Shown: piece after piece, positions 41,586 to 49,237 of the stretch
Layout: every line of letters starts with the position of its first letter
Numbering within the stretch: position 1 is the first letter of the stretch
From: an uncultured SAR86 cluster bacterium
GTDB lineage: Bacteria; Pseudomonadota; Gammaproteobacteria; Magnimaribacterales; D2472
DNA length: 64,000 nt
Assembly (NCBI GenBank): GCA_902560315.1
Contig: CACELG010000001.1
Location: 62,001-126,000, forward strand
Reading direction: 5' to 3'
Notes under the pieces: generated by a model
Told to the model about the DNA's origin: nothing
Seen by the model: only the letters and a program-made list of their open reading frames with translations
Database searches by the model: none
Position numbers and translations under genes: made by a program

Positions 41586-41591
41586 TATAAT
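41586..41591 (+). promoter_or_regulatory. candidate tolC -10 element
   Basis: A perfect TATAAT at 41586-41591 abuts the operator that begins at 41590. Upstream, TTGAGT at 41561-41566 is a weak -35 with a long 19-bp spacer. A second option is TTTACA (41593-41598) with TAGAAT (41618-41623), which would start transcription almost at the ATG. In either case the operator overlaps the promoter. Confidence 0.45.
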
Positions 41592-41608
41592 GTTTACACT
41601 GCACACAT
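41590..41608. promoter_or_regulatory. TetR-type operator in front of tolC
   Basis: The 19 bases match, on the minus strand, ATGTGTGCAGTGTAAACAT. That is 18 of 19 identical to operator 1 of the RND/TetR region (11245-11263) and fits the same palindrome ATGTwnnCAnTGnnAACAT with one change. It lies 21 bp before the tolC start codon. A chance match of this length in a 64-kb window is very unlikely, so common control by the TetR protein is the simplest reading. Confidence 0.75.
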
Positions 41609-41629
41609 TAAATGAGTTAGAATAGAAAA

Positions 41630-42964
41630 ATGCATATTAAAATAGTCAACAAATTATTGTTAGTTTCTCTTTGTTGCACACCGCTGTATTCAGAAAATAT
41701 TTTAGAAATCTATAACGAAGCTCTTGAAAATGATCCAACATATAAATCAGCTGAGTACTCGTATCTGGCTGATAAGCAAATAGTTGTTCAAGGAAGAGCT
41801 GCTCTTCTTCCAAGCATAACTCTTAGTGGCTCAACTAATTGGAATGAGTACTATCAAAATGACATACTTCAACAGGAATATAATTCTTTTTCTAAGTCAG
41901 CAAGAATATCTCAGCCGCTTTTTAGATTAGATACTTGGTTTAATTTTAAAAGATCTAAATCTTTGACAAATGCTGCTGAAGCAGATTTTGCATATCAGCA
42001 ACAAAATTTATTACTAAGAACTGCTGAGCTTTATTTTGGAGTTCTAAGGGCAATAGATAACCTTAACGCATCTATTTCAGAAGAAAAGGCAATTAAAAAA
42101 CAATTAGATCAGGCTCAGCAAAGATATGAGGTAGGTTTATCAGCTATAACAGGTGTTCAAGAAGCGCAGCTGGCATTTGACCTGAGCAAGGCAGCTAGAA
42201 TAAATAATGAAGGTAATCTCTTCTCAGCAAGAGAGGCTCTTAATGCTTTGATTGGCAGGGAAATTTTCTCGCTTGATGAATTGGGTGAAAATTTAAGTGT
42301 CTCCTCTCCATTTCCAAATTCAAAAGAAGATTGGGTGAAAACAGCATTAGAGAATAACTATCAACTTAAAGCAGCTTACTTAAGGAAAGATGCAGCTAAA
42401 AGCAATGCAAGAAGTGCAGCATCAAATCATCTTCCTAAAATAGATATAGTAGGTTCAGGATCTGAATCAGAAACAAACCAATTTAATTACGAAGGATTTG
42501 AGATAAATGGTCAAGGAATTCCGGTTCCTGCTGTTACGGGAAGACGAAACTATGCAATTCAGATGAGTATCCCAATTTTCCAAGGTGGGGCTGTAAGTTC
42601 TAGAAGAAAACAAGCATATTCTCAATACAATGAAGCGGATGAAAACTCGTTGTTCACAGAAAGAAGAATTATCCAAGAAGTAAGATCACAGTTTTCAAAT
42701 GTTGTAACGTTAGTTGCTAATGTGACTGCACAAGAACAGGCTGTTATCTCTGCAACTAGTGCCTTAGAAGCCACACAAGTTGGTTATAAGGTTGGAACAA
42801 GAAATATAGTTGATTTGCTTCAAGCAGAGAAAAATCTTTATAGTGCTGAAAAAAATCTTGCTAATGCTAAATATGATTATATTCTTGCCAATCTAAGGTT
42901 AGCTTTGGCGGCTGGAACAATTAGCCCAAGTGATATTGTTGAAATAAATAACTTACTTAACTAA
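41630..42964 (+). CDS. tolC: TolC family outer membrane efflux protein
   Basis: TolC forms the trimeric exit duct for RND pumps and type I secretion. The 444 residues begin with a signal peptide (about 1-21) and show two internally similar halves of coiled-coil helices, as in TolC: the first with LRTAELYFGVLRAIDNL and RYEVGLSAITGVQEAQ, the second with GYKVGTRNIVDLLQAEK. No pump genes are adjacent, but its promoter shares an operator with the RND operon at 7181-11217. It is followed 3 bp later by mutM. Confidence 0.94.
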   Translation: MHIKIVNKLLLVSLCCTPLYSENILEIYNEALENDPTYKSAEYSYLADKQIVVQGRAALLPSITLSGSTNWNEYYQNDILQQEYNSFSKSARISQPLFRLDTWFNFKRSKSLTNAAEADFAYQQQNLLLRTAELYFGVLRAIDNLNASISEEKAIKKQLDQAQQRYEVGLSAITGVQEAQLAFDLSKAARINNEGNLFSAREALNALIGREIFSLDELGENLSVSSPFPNSKEDWVKTALENNYQLKAAYLRKDAAKSNARSAASNHLPKIDIVGSGSESETNQFNYEGFEINGQGIPVPAVTGRRNYAIQMSIPIFQGGAVSSRRKQAYSQYNEADENSLFTERRIIQEVRSQFSNVVTLVANVTAQEQAVISATSALEATQVGYKVGTRNIVDLLQAEKNLYSAEKNLANAKYDYILANLRLALAAGTISPSDIVEINNLLN

Positions 42965-42967
42965 ATC

Positions 42968-43777
42968 ATGCCTGAATTGCCAGAGGTTGAAACAACCGTA
43001 AGAGCAATTAGTAAATTTAAAAATAAAACTCTTAAAGAAATCATTGTTCACAATAAAAATCTTCGTTGGAAAGTGGCTGATAAGGTTGAGTTTGCTAATA
43101 AAAATAAAAAAATTAAAGAAATAGAAAGAAGAGCAAAGTATATACTGATTCATTTTGAAGACTCGTCTTTAATGATTCATTTGGGCATGTCTGGAAAACT
43201 AAGAATCCAAAAAATTAAAAACAATTTTTTCATGAAGCACGATCATGCTGAGTTAATTTTTTCTAAAGAAAAAATAATTTTTAATGATCCGCGAAGATTT
43301 GGATCTATTCATTTAACAAATAATTTTAAAAATCACAAACTTATAAAAAATCTTGGTGTTGAGCCTTTGTCTAAATCATTTAACAAAAGCTATCTTTTTG
43401 ATGTTTGTAGTAAAAGCAATTTAAATATTAAAAAAGTAATTATGGATCAAAAGAAAATTGTTGGTGTTGGTAATATTTACGCTTCTGAAAGCCTCTTTCT
43501 TGCAAAAATAAGACCTGATAAATCTGCAAGTAAAGTCTCTTTGGACGATTGTTATGAGCTTGTTAAGTCAATAAAGAAGGTTCTTAGATACGCAATTAAA
43601 ATGGGTGGCACAACTTTAAAAGATTTTTATTCTGCTGATGGCAATGAAGGATATTTTAATCTTGAATTAAGTGTCTATGGCCGTGAAGGAGAAAGTTGCA
43701 AAATTTGTGGTACTAAAGTTAAAAAAATAAATATTGGTCAAAGGTCCACCTTCTATTGTCAGAATTGTCAGAATTAA
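42968..43777 (+). CDS. mutM: formamidopyrimidine-DNA glycosylase
   Basis: MutM removes oxidised purines such as 8-oxoguanine and cleaves the abasic site. The start [10 protein letters not shown] places Pro2 and Glu3 as the catalytic residues. The helix-two-turn-helix region has [13 protein letters not shown], and the C-terminal zinc finger uses four cysteines (CKICG and CQNC near 242-267). At 269 residues it has normal length. It may be co-transcribed with tolC; its end overlaps the convergent coaD by 4 bp. Confidence 0.95.
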   Translation: MPELPEVETTVRAISKFKNKTLKEIIVHNKNLRWKVADKVEFANKNKKIKEIERRAKYILIHFEDSSLMIHLGMSGKLRIQKIKNNFFMKHDHAELIFSKEKIIFNDPRRFGSIHLTNNFKNHKLIKNLGVEPLSKSFNKSYLFDVCSKSNLNIKKVIMDQKKIVGVGNIYASESLFLAKIRPDKSASKVSLDDCYELVKSIKKVLRYAIKMGGTTLKDFYSADGNEGYFNLELSVYGREGESCKICGTKVKKINIGQRSTFYCQNCQN

Positions 43778-44262
43778 GAGCCTAGTTTTGCTTTGAGAGC
43801 TTGTTCAACAGATGGATGAACAAATTTAGACACGTCCCCTTTTAAATCACAAATTTCTTTAATAAGGCTTGATGAGACATAAATTAAACTTTCTTTTGGA
43901 GTTAAAAAAATACTTTCTACATCAGGCGCCAAAGATCTATTCATAGTCGCAAGCTGAAATTCATACTCAAAATCAGAAACGGCTCTTAAGCCTCTAATAA
44001 TTGCACATGCATTATTTTCCTTTGCTACATCGACTGTAAGTTGCCTCGGAAAGCCAAGAACTTCAACATTTGAGTTATCTTTATATATATTTTTGGCTAG
44101 CTTAATCCTATCTTCAAGTGTAAATAAATGGTTTTTTGCTTCATTTTTTGCAATTGCAATAATAACTTTATCAAAAAGGTTGGTTGCCCTATCAATAATA
44201 TCCATATGGCCATATGTTATTGGGTCGAACGAACCTGGATAGATTGCTACTTTCATATACAT
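43774..44262 (-). CDS. coaD: phosphopantetheine adenylyltransferase
   Basis: CoaD makes dephospho-CoA from 4'-phosphopantetheine and ATP, the penultimate step of CoA synthesis. The 162 residues contain the nucleotidyl transferase motif [29 protein letters not shown] and [12 protein letters not shown]. An ATG two codons further in (44256) gives [12 protein letters not shown], closer to the usual start; neither has a clear ribosome binding site. mutM-coaD neighbourhood is common in gammaproteobacteria. Confidence 0.95.
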   Translation of the reverse strand: MYMKVAIYPGSFDPITYGHMDIIDRATNLFDKVIIAIAKNEAKNHLFTLEDRIKLAKNIYKDNSNVEVLGFPRQLTVDVAKENNACAIIRGLRAVSDFEYEFQLATMNRSLAPDVESIFLTPKESLIYVSSSLIKEICDLKGDVSKFVHPSVEQALKAKLGS

Positions 44263-44333
44263 TAAATAATACTAAACATTACAATTTAATCAAAATTATT
44301 ATAAAAATAGCAATTTTGTAAAAAAGTCTAAAT

Positions 44334-44362
44334 TTGATACATTTTTTAGTTTTTTGTATGAT
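44334..44362 (+). promoter_or_regulatory. proteorhodopsin promoter
   Basis: TTGATA (44334-44339) and TATGAT (44357-44362) each match the sigma-70 consensus at five of six positions and are separated by the ideal 17 bp. Transcription would start near 44369, giving a leader of about 55 bases with a good ribosome binding site, AAGGAG at 44414-44419. This is one of the best promoter matches in the window. Confidence 0.75.
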
Positions 44363-44425
44363 ATATGGTTCATATGAAATGGGGGGAGTAAATTATTGCT
44401 CCACTACTTATATAAGGAGTTATAT

Positions 44426-45157
44426 ATGAAATTTTTATTAACACTTGCAGGCGTTGTTGCGCTTCCTGCTTTTGCTGGAGATCTCAGCACTGGTGATATG
44501 ACAGGAATGTCATTTTGGATTGTAACAGCTGCTATGCTAGCCGCTACTGTCTTCTTCTTTGTTGAAAGAGATAGAGTTCACGGCAAATGGAAAACTTCAT
44601 TATCAGTAGCTGGTTTAGTTACTGGTGTGGCGTTTTGGCATTATATGTATATGAGAGGCGTTTGGGTTGATACTGGAACATCTCCAACTGTATACAGATA
44701 TATTGACTGGCTAATTACAGTGCCACTTCAAATTATTGAGTTCTACTTGATACTTAAAGTCTGCACTAATGTAAGTTCTGGCCTTTTCTGGAAACTACTA
44801 GGAGCATCATTAGTTATGCTTGTTGCTGGTTTCATGGGAGAAACTGGAGCTGCTCCAGCAAATGCTGCTGGTATCGTAGGAGTAATTGCTTGGTTATATA
44901 TCATCTATGAAGTATTTTCTGGTGAAGCTGGAAAACTAAATGCTTCAAGTGGTAATGCTGCTGCTCAAAGTGCTTTCGGTACAATTAGATTAATTGTTAC
45001 TGTTGGTTGGGCGATTTATCCAATAGGATATTGGGTAGGTGTCGGAGCTAATGCAGATATGGCTAACGCTAACTTAATTTATAACTATGCTGATTTTATT
45101 AACAAAATCGCATTTGGTTTAGCTATTTATGTAGCTGCTGTTAGCGACTCAGAATAA
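44426..45157 (+). CDS. proteorhodopsin, blue-absorbing type, light-driven proton pump
   Basis: A 243-residue seven-helix retinal protein with a cleaved signal peptide (about 1-17, ending PAFA). Key residues, with green proteorhodopsin numbering in brackets: proton acceptor Asp94 (97), its partner His72 (75), proton donor Glu105 (108) and retinal Schiff-base Lys227 (231). The spectral tuning position is Gln102 (105), in TVPLQIIEFY; Gln marks blue-absorbing variants, Leu or Met green ones. The ATG at 44426 has AAGGAG six bases upstream and starts at the signal peptide, so an upstream TTG at 44396 is rejected. The gene has its own promoter and terminator. Retinal synthesis genes (crt, blh) are not in the window. 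Confidence 0.97.
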   Translation: MKFLLTLAGVVALPAFAGDLSTGDMTGMSFWIVTAAMLAATVFFFVERDRVHGKWKTSLSVAGLVTGVAFWHYMYMRGVWVDTGTSPTVYRYIDWLITVPLQIIEFYLILKVCTNVSSGLFWKLLGASLVMLVAGFMGETGAAPANAAGIVGVIAWLYIIYEVFSGEAGKLNASSGNAAAQSAFGTIRLIVTVGWAIYPIGYWVGVGANADMANANLIYNYADFINKIAFGLAIYVAAVSDSE

Positions 45158-45171
45158 TAGTTTTTATTCAG

Positions 45172-45200
45172 AAAAACCCAGCTTTTTGCTGGGTTTTTTT
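45172..45200. terminator. intrinsic terminator after proteorhodopsin (bidirectional)
   Basis: AAAAACCCAGC and GCTGGGTTTTT form an 11-bp perfect stem with a TTTTT loop, followed by a T-run. On the minus strand the same hairpin follows the stop of the short-chain dehydrogenase (45199), so it can serve both convergent genes. It is the strongest intrinsic terminator in the window. Confidence 0.93.
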
Positions 45201-45921
45201 ATGGCTGAATTTCTTCTCCATTCCAAGCATACAATTTACCGGAATCATCAGAAGTTACAGTATCAATAACCTCTAACAGTTTTGTAGCACTATAATCTGG
45301 GGTAAACAGATTTTCGGACTGTACATTCTTCTCAAAGGGCTTACTTAAGTTACTTTTTACCGTACCAGGTTGCAATCCTATGAAGACTGAATTTGGGTTT
45401 GATCTTTTGATTTCTATACTAAAATTTTTCACTATTTGATTGAGGGCGGTTTTGCTTGCACGATATGAGTACCAGCCACCAAGTTTATTATCTGAAATGC
45501 TCCCAACTCGAGCACTTAGAAAAGCAAAAACATTTTTATTTTGTTTATTGAGAAAAGGAATAAAGTATTTACCAATTAGAGCGGGTCCAACCGTATTTAT
45601 CATCAAAACTTTTTTAAATCTATCAGCAGAAATATCACGAATGCTTTTTTCAGGATATACGTCATTATCATTATGGAGTATCCCAGTAGCAACGAATATT
45701 AAATCAAATTTAATATCTTCTGGAATGTTTTCAACTGCATCCTTTATAGATTCTTCACTTTCGATGTCTATATATATTCTGTTTTCTTTATCAGAAGTAT
45801 TTGGACTAATCGATCTAGAAAAATTGTATACAGAGTCAACTGACTCATCATCTAAAAGGATTTTAGATACGGCATTGCCTATCGCACCAGATGAACCAAT
45901 TACTGCTACATTTTTTTTCAT
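45199..45921 (-). CDS. short-chain dehydrogenase/reductase
   Basis: A 240-residue NAD(P)-dependent SDR. The cofactor motif is GSSGAIGNA (9-17), the active site YRASK at Tyr153-Lys157, and LSARVGSIS supplies the catalytic serine region. It resembles the C-factor/CsgA-like group of SDRs, whose substrates are mostly unknown. It is a single gene between the proteorhodopsin terminator and the terminator of the formate dehydrogenase gene. Confidence 0.85.
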   Translation of the reverse strand: MKKNVAVIGSSGAIGNAVSKILLDDESVDSVYNFSRSISPNTSDKENRIYIDIESEESIKDAVENIPEDIKFDLIFVATGILHNDNDVYPEKSIRDISADRFKKVLMINTVGPALIGKYFIPFLNKQNKNVFAFLSARVGSISDNKLGGWYSYRASKTALNQIVKNFSIEIKRSNPNSVFIGLQPGTVKSNLSKPFEKNVQSENLFTPDYSATKLLEVIDTVTSDDSGKLYAWNGEEIQP

Positions 45922-45958
45922 AGTCTTTATATAAGGACAATTAAAAATAAAAGAAGAG

Positions 45959-45983
45959 AGAGATAGGGTTATGCCCTATCTCT
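45959..45983 (-). terminator. intrinsic terminator of the formate dehydrogenase gene
   Basis: AGAGATAGGG and CCCTATCTCT pair over 10 bp with a 5-base loop. On the minus strand the hairpin is followed by CTCTTCTTTTATTTTT, a T-rich tract. It begins 18 bp after the formate dehydrogenase stop and lies just ahead of the short-chain dehydrogenase start. Confidence 0.8.
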
Positions 45984-46000
45984 TCTTCAAAACAAAATAT

Positions 46001-47197
46001 TTATTTCTGATACTTAGCTGCTTCTTCAGAACCATCAGTTGCGGTGCCTTTTGTATATGAGTGTGCGCCCATACCAGCAAGATCACCATTTTGAACAATT
46101 AAATATGGTTCTCTAATAGGTTTATCTTCAAAGAAACACTCAAGAATTTCTCTTACGCCAGCAGCATATCTTGCCTGCGCAGATAGTGATGTACCAGAAG
46201 TATGAGGAGTCATTCCATGATTAGGCATTGTTCTCCATACGTGGTCATTGGGAGCTGGTTGCGGAAACCAAACGTCTCCAGCATACCCACTCAATTGACC
46301 AGACTCGAGGGCTCTTGCTATTGCATCTTTATCACAGATTTTCCCTCTTGCAGTGTTAACGATATAAGCACCTCGTTTCATTTTTCCAATCATTTCATCA
46401 TTAAATAAATGCTCAGTTTTTGGATGAAGTGGACAGCTTATATTTACTACATCGCATACAGCAACTAAAGATTCAACAGATTCATGATAGGTGAGGTTTA
46501 ATTCAGCTTCGACTTCTTCAGAAAGTCTATGAATATCAAAATAATGTAAATGAACGTCGAAAGGTTTCATTTTTCTGAGCATATCGATACCAATCCTGCC
46601 TGCTGCAACAGTCCCAACATGCATACCTTCAACATCATAAGATCTTTGAACAGCATCAGCTATATTCCAACCACCTTCTTTAACTATTCTATGTTGGTTA
46701 TGGTAATCCCTTACCATTGAAAGAATCATCATAACTATATGTTCTGCTACAGACCTTGAATTACAGTATGTTACCTCAACAACATCGACGTTATTGTCCA
46801 TAGCTGCTTGTAAATCTACGTGATCAGAACCAATACCAGCAGTAATTGCCATTTTTAAATTTGGTGCAGATTCCATTTTGTCTCTTGTAAGATAATAAGG
46901 AAAGAAAGGTTGAGATATTACAATATCTGCATCAACTAATTCCTTATCAGCCTGACATCCCTCACCATCTTTATCTGAAGTAACTACTAATGTATGTCCA
47001 GCATCTTCTAAGAATTTTCTTAATCCTAATTCACCAGACACACATCCCAATAGCTCACCAGGTGTGAAATCAACAGAACTTGGTGTTGGAAGAGACATTC
47101 CATCTGGATATTTATCTAGTTTTGGGAGGTCATCCCTTGCATATTTATCAGGCATTCCATTTTTAGGATCATCATAAAGCACACATAATATTTTCAT
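46001..47197 (-). CDS. fdh: NAD-dependent formate dehydrogenase (single subunit, metal-free)
   Basis: This enzyme oxidises formate to CO2 and yields NADH. It belongs to the D-2-hydroxyacid dehydrogenase superfamily and needs no molybdenum. The protein (398 residues from the chosen start) closely matches the roughly 400-residue FDH of methylotrophic Pseudomonas: PFFPYYLT, TAGIGSDHVDL, GTVAAGRIG (cofactor loop), CPLHPKTEHLF, YAGDVWFPQPAP and HTSGTSLSAQARYAAG carry the substrate and catalytic His/Arg/Asn residues. A longer frame up to 47422 adds 75 residues rich in Phe, Tyr and Asn without family similarity; the ATG at 47197 is preceded by GGGGAA and starts MKILCVLYDDP as in known FDHs. A palindrome (47217-47235) lies in its leader. 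Confidence 0.93.
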   Translation of the reverse strand: MKILCVLYDDPKNGMPDKYARDDLPKLDKYPDGMSLPTPSSVDFTPGELLGCVSGELGLRKFLEDAGHTLVVTSDKDGEGCQADKELVDADIVISQPFFPYYLTRDKMESAPNLKMAITAGIGSDHVDLQAAMDNNVDVVEVTYCNSRSVAEHIVMMILSMVRDYHNQHRIVKEGGWNIADAVQRSYDVEGMHVGTVAAGRIGIDMLRKMKPFDVHLHYFDIHRLSEEVEAELNLTYHESVESLVAVCDVVNISCPLHPKTEHLFNDEMIGKMKRGAYIVNTARGKICDKDAIARALESGQLSGYAGDVWFPQPAPNDHVWRTMPNHGMTPHTSGTSLSAQARYAAGVREILECFFEDKPIREPYLIVQNGDLAGMGAHSYTKGTATDGSEEAAKYQK

Positions 47198-47216
47198 TTT
47201 TGTTCCCCAAATATAA

Positions 47217-47235
47217 TTAACAACGCTAATGTTAA
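47217..47235. promoter_or_regulatory. palindrome upstream of formate dehydrogenase (possible operator)
   Basis: TTAACA-acgctaa-TGTTAA is a perfect 6+6 inverted repeat with a 7-base spacer, 20 bp before the formate dehydrogenase start. Its size fits a site for a dimeric regulator, but no regulator gene is adjacent and AT-rich DNA gives such repeats by chance more often than GC-rich DNA does. Confidence 0.35.
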
Positions 47236-47341
47236 AACAAAATAAATTAAACACAACAATTAATTTAAATAAAATCATCCACCTATTTTTAAGATAGATG
47301 TGACAATAATTAAGTAAAATTACAAATAATTGATAAAAATC

Positions 47342-47433
47342 ATGGGTACAATGATAAAATATGAGTACATTTATAAAAAAATATTGATAAAAATTTAAAA
47401 TAATGCGAGAATATGGGTACATTATGAGTACAA
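47342..47433. repeat. four copies of ATGrGTACA in front of and at the start of a small gene
   Basis: ATGGGTACAA (47342-47351), ATGAGTACAT (47361-47370), ATGGGTACAT (47413-47422) and ATGAGTACAA (47424-47433) lie in 92 bp. The last includes the probable start codon (ATG at 47424). An inverted fifth copy lies inside the gene at 47670-47680. The core GTAC is palindromic. They could be protein-binding sites or a trace of duplicated starts. Confidence 0.6.
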
Positions 47434-47864
47434 ATGAAGATAAATACCTTGTTTTAAGAGGAAAAAATAAAGATATATACTTTATACAAAAGCGCTTATC
47501 TAAGGAAGTTTCAAAGATTATGGGTAAAGAATTTATAAAAAAATCCCTTGAAACAACAGATATCCATATTGCAAGGCAAAAAAGAGATAAAATTATTGAA
47601 GAACTTGAACAAATAGCCGTAAATTCTTCACTAAATAAAGAAAATATGCATTATTCTAGCGGAATTTACAATGTACCCATTGAAAAAGAGTCAATAAATA
47701 AACTTGAGAATGACATTTTAGTGAATAATTCAAAAACAAAAAATAATAAATTTGCAATTTTTTCATTAAAAATTCCAAATAAAGAAGATTTAATAGAAAA
47801 TATTGATAAATTTATACCAATAGGTATTGTTATATTAACTTTATTTATTGCTTTTGTTGCTTAA
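47424..47864 (+). CDS. integrase-N-terminus-like protein with a C-terminal membrane anchor
   Basis: A 146-residue protein. The first 65 residues (DKYLVLRGKNKDIYFIQKRL, then KKSLETTDIHIARQKRDKII) resemble the N-terminal SAM-like/DUF6538-type region of tyrosine recombinases, where a short beta part is followed by a SLgTsd-AR-RRd pattern. No catalytic recombinase domain follows; instead a low-complexity Asn/Lys linker leads to one membrane segment (about 127-146, FIPIGIVILTLFIAFVA). I take ATG at 47424; a start at 47403 would add seven residues. It overlaps the convergent kinase gene by 20 bp. Function unknown; it could be a domesticated DNA-binding protein tethered to the membrane. Confidence 0.5.
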   Translation: MSTNEDKYLVLRGKNKDIYFIQKRLSKEVSKIMGKEFIKKSLETTDIHIARQKRDKIIEELEQIAVNSSLNKENMHYSSGIYNVPIEKESINKLENDILVNNSKTKNNKFAIFSLKIPNKEDLIENIDKFIPIGIVILTLFIAFVA

Positions 47865-48666
47865 TCTTCTTCTTTAATAAATTTAAATAATCTTTATCAA
47901 AATGGTTTTTATTGAGTTGATTTATGTAATTAGCCCAAATTAATTCAGTATAGACATTCATTAAACTCCACTTTTTAATCTTTGTATTAATGCTTTCACT
48001 AATTTCATCTATTCCATAACCTTTAAGCAATTTATCTTTTTCTGATGTTTTTAGATTCAATGATTCAATTAATTTAGATAAGTCTGAATACTTGCTGTTT
48101 AAACTTAAATATTCAAAATCAATAAAAACAATTTTATTATTTTTGAACATCACATTTGAAAAATTTAAATCGTTATGGCTAAGAACATATTTTTCTTTGC
48201 CTACATTTAATTCATTAAATAGCTCAACAGCATCTTTAAAATATTTATTATCCAATTCCGATGAAGATACATTTAGATATACATTGAATTGATCTTGAAA
48301 AGTTTTTGTTTTTTTACTTGATGTAATTTCATGTAACACTTTTAATTTTTTTCCAAGTTGATAAAAATTATTAAATTTTTTGTCTAATGAATCCCTTTCA
48401 AAATATTCGTAGATAATTAGTTCTGAATGTAAGTCGTGAAATAAAATTTTTGGAGAAATGTTTTTTGTATTAATTTTTTGGATTATTCCATTTTTTAAAT
48501 ATTCATTAATAATTAATTTAAATTTATTTTTTTTTGATAACTTAAAAATTGATTTTGTATTATTAAATTCTCCTAAAAATATTTGTGAAGTCTCTCCATC
48601 ACCAATCTGTTCTATGACTTTGAAATTATAATTTTCTTTTTTTAGTATTGTTTCTAATTTTTTCAT
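47845..48666 (-). CDS. choline/thiamine kinase-like phosphotransferase, probable thiamine salvage kinase
   Basis: A 273-residue protein kinase-like small-molecule kinase (APH/ChoK/ThiK group). The catalytic loop is LSHNDLNFSNVMF and the metal site IDFEYLSLN, both typical of choline and thiamine kinases. By sequence alone choline, ethanolamine or thiamine could be the substrate. It is the third gene of an operon controlled by a TPP riboswitch and overlaps the PnuC-like gene by 4 bp, so phosphorylation of imported thiamine is the best reading (inference from context). Confidence 0.8.
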   Translation of the reverse strand: MKKLETILKKENYNFKVIEQIGDGETSQIFLGEFNNTKSIFKLSKKNKFKLIINEYLKNGIIQKINTKNISPKILFHDLHSELIIYEYFERDSLDKKFNNFYQLGKKLKVLHEITSSKKTKTFQDQFNVYLNVSSSELDNKYFKDAVELFNELNVGKEKYVLSHNDLNFSNVMFKNNKIVFIDFEYLSLNSKYSDLSKLIESLNLKTSEKDKLLKGYGIDEISESINTKIKKWSLMNVYTELIWANYINQLNKNHFDKDYLNLLKKKIKQQKQ

Positions 48667-49232
48667 GGATATTCTTCTAATTTTTTATTCCAAGATTTAT
48701 ATCCAAAAATAATAATTATTAGATATATGAAAAATAATAGAGAGGTTAGATATAACTCCCTTGAAAAAAATAGGTATATAGATATTGAATCAATCACAAA
48801 CCAGTAGATCCAATTTTCAATAATCTTTTTTGCTACCATGTATGTGGTAATAATAGCTCCAAAAGTTGTAAATGCATCTAAAAAAGGAAATACAGCATTT
48901 GTATATTTTTCAAGAATTTCTCCTGAAATTATTGCAAGTATCACTATTAAACTTATTGCGTATACATGCTTTATTTTTTTCCATTTCTTAATCCTTATAA
49001 CACATTCTTCATTTGATACTTTATTCCATTGATTCCAACCATAAATGGCCATGGTAATATAAAAAATTTGTAAAATTGCCTCCATTAATAGACCAGCATC
49101 AAGCATTATAAAGAAGTATAGGGATGAACTAATTAACGCCGCATACCAGCACTTTATGTCTTCTTTAGCAGCTAAGACTAAATAGAGTATTGCTGTGATA
49201 ACAGCAATAATTTCTGGAATTAAATTTAACAT
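48663..49232 (-). CDS. pnuT: PnuC-family permease, probable thiamine transporter (PnuT)
   Basis: A 189-residue inner membrane protein with about seven membrane segments. The PnuC-family marks are IYGWNQW in the first half and WIYWFVIDSISIYLFF plus FGYKSWNK in the second. The family transports vitamin precursors by facilitated diffusion with metabolic trapping: PnuC takes nicotinamide riboside, PnuT takes thiamine. TPP-riboswitch control together with an adjacent kinase favours thiamine. It starts 5 bp after the TonB receptor gene ends. Confidence 0.85.
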   Translation of the reverse strand: MLNLIPEIIAVITAILYLVLAAKEDIKCWYAALISSSLYFFIMLDAGLLMEAILQIFYITMAIYGWNQWNKVSNEECVIRIKKWKKIKHVYAISLIVILAIISGEILEKYTNAVFPFLDAFTTFGAIITTYMVAKKIIENWIYWFVIDSISIYLFFSRELYLTSLLFFIYLIIIIFGYKSWNKKLEEYP

Positions 49233-49237
49233 TGAAT

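Noticed and set aside
41618-41623. TAGAAT as the main tolC -10 element
   Set aside because: It would start transcription almost on the start codon and needs a 19-bp spacer; kept only as an alternative to TATAAT at 41586.
44385-44402. Hairpin GGAG...CTCC in the proteorhodopsin leader as a regulatory element
   Set aside because: Only four pairs with a 10-base loop; not distinguishable from chance.
44396-44425. Upstream TTG start extending proteorhodopsin by 10 residues
   Set aside because: The ATG at 44426 has AAGGAG at the right distance and begins the signal peptide; the extension would place the ribosome binding site inside the gene.
47198-47422. A 75-residue N-terminal extension of the formate dehydrogenase
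   Set aside because: It is composed of AT-rich filler residues, matches nothing in the family and runs through the palindrome and repeat region; the family start MKILCVLY is at 47197.
47342-47433. ATGrGTACA repeats as a CRISPR array
   Set aside because: The repeats are only about 9-10 bp, irregularly spaced, and no cas genes are present.
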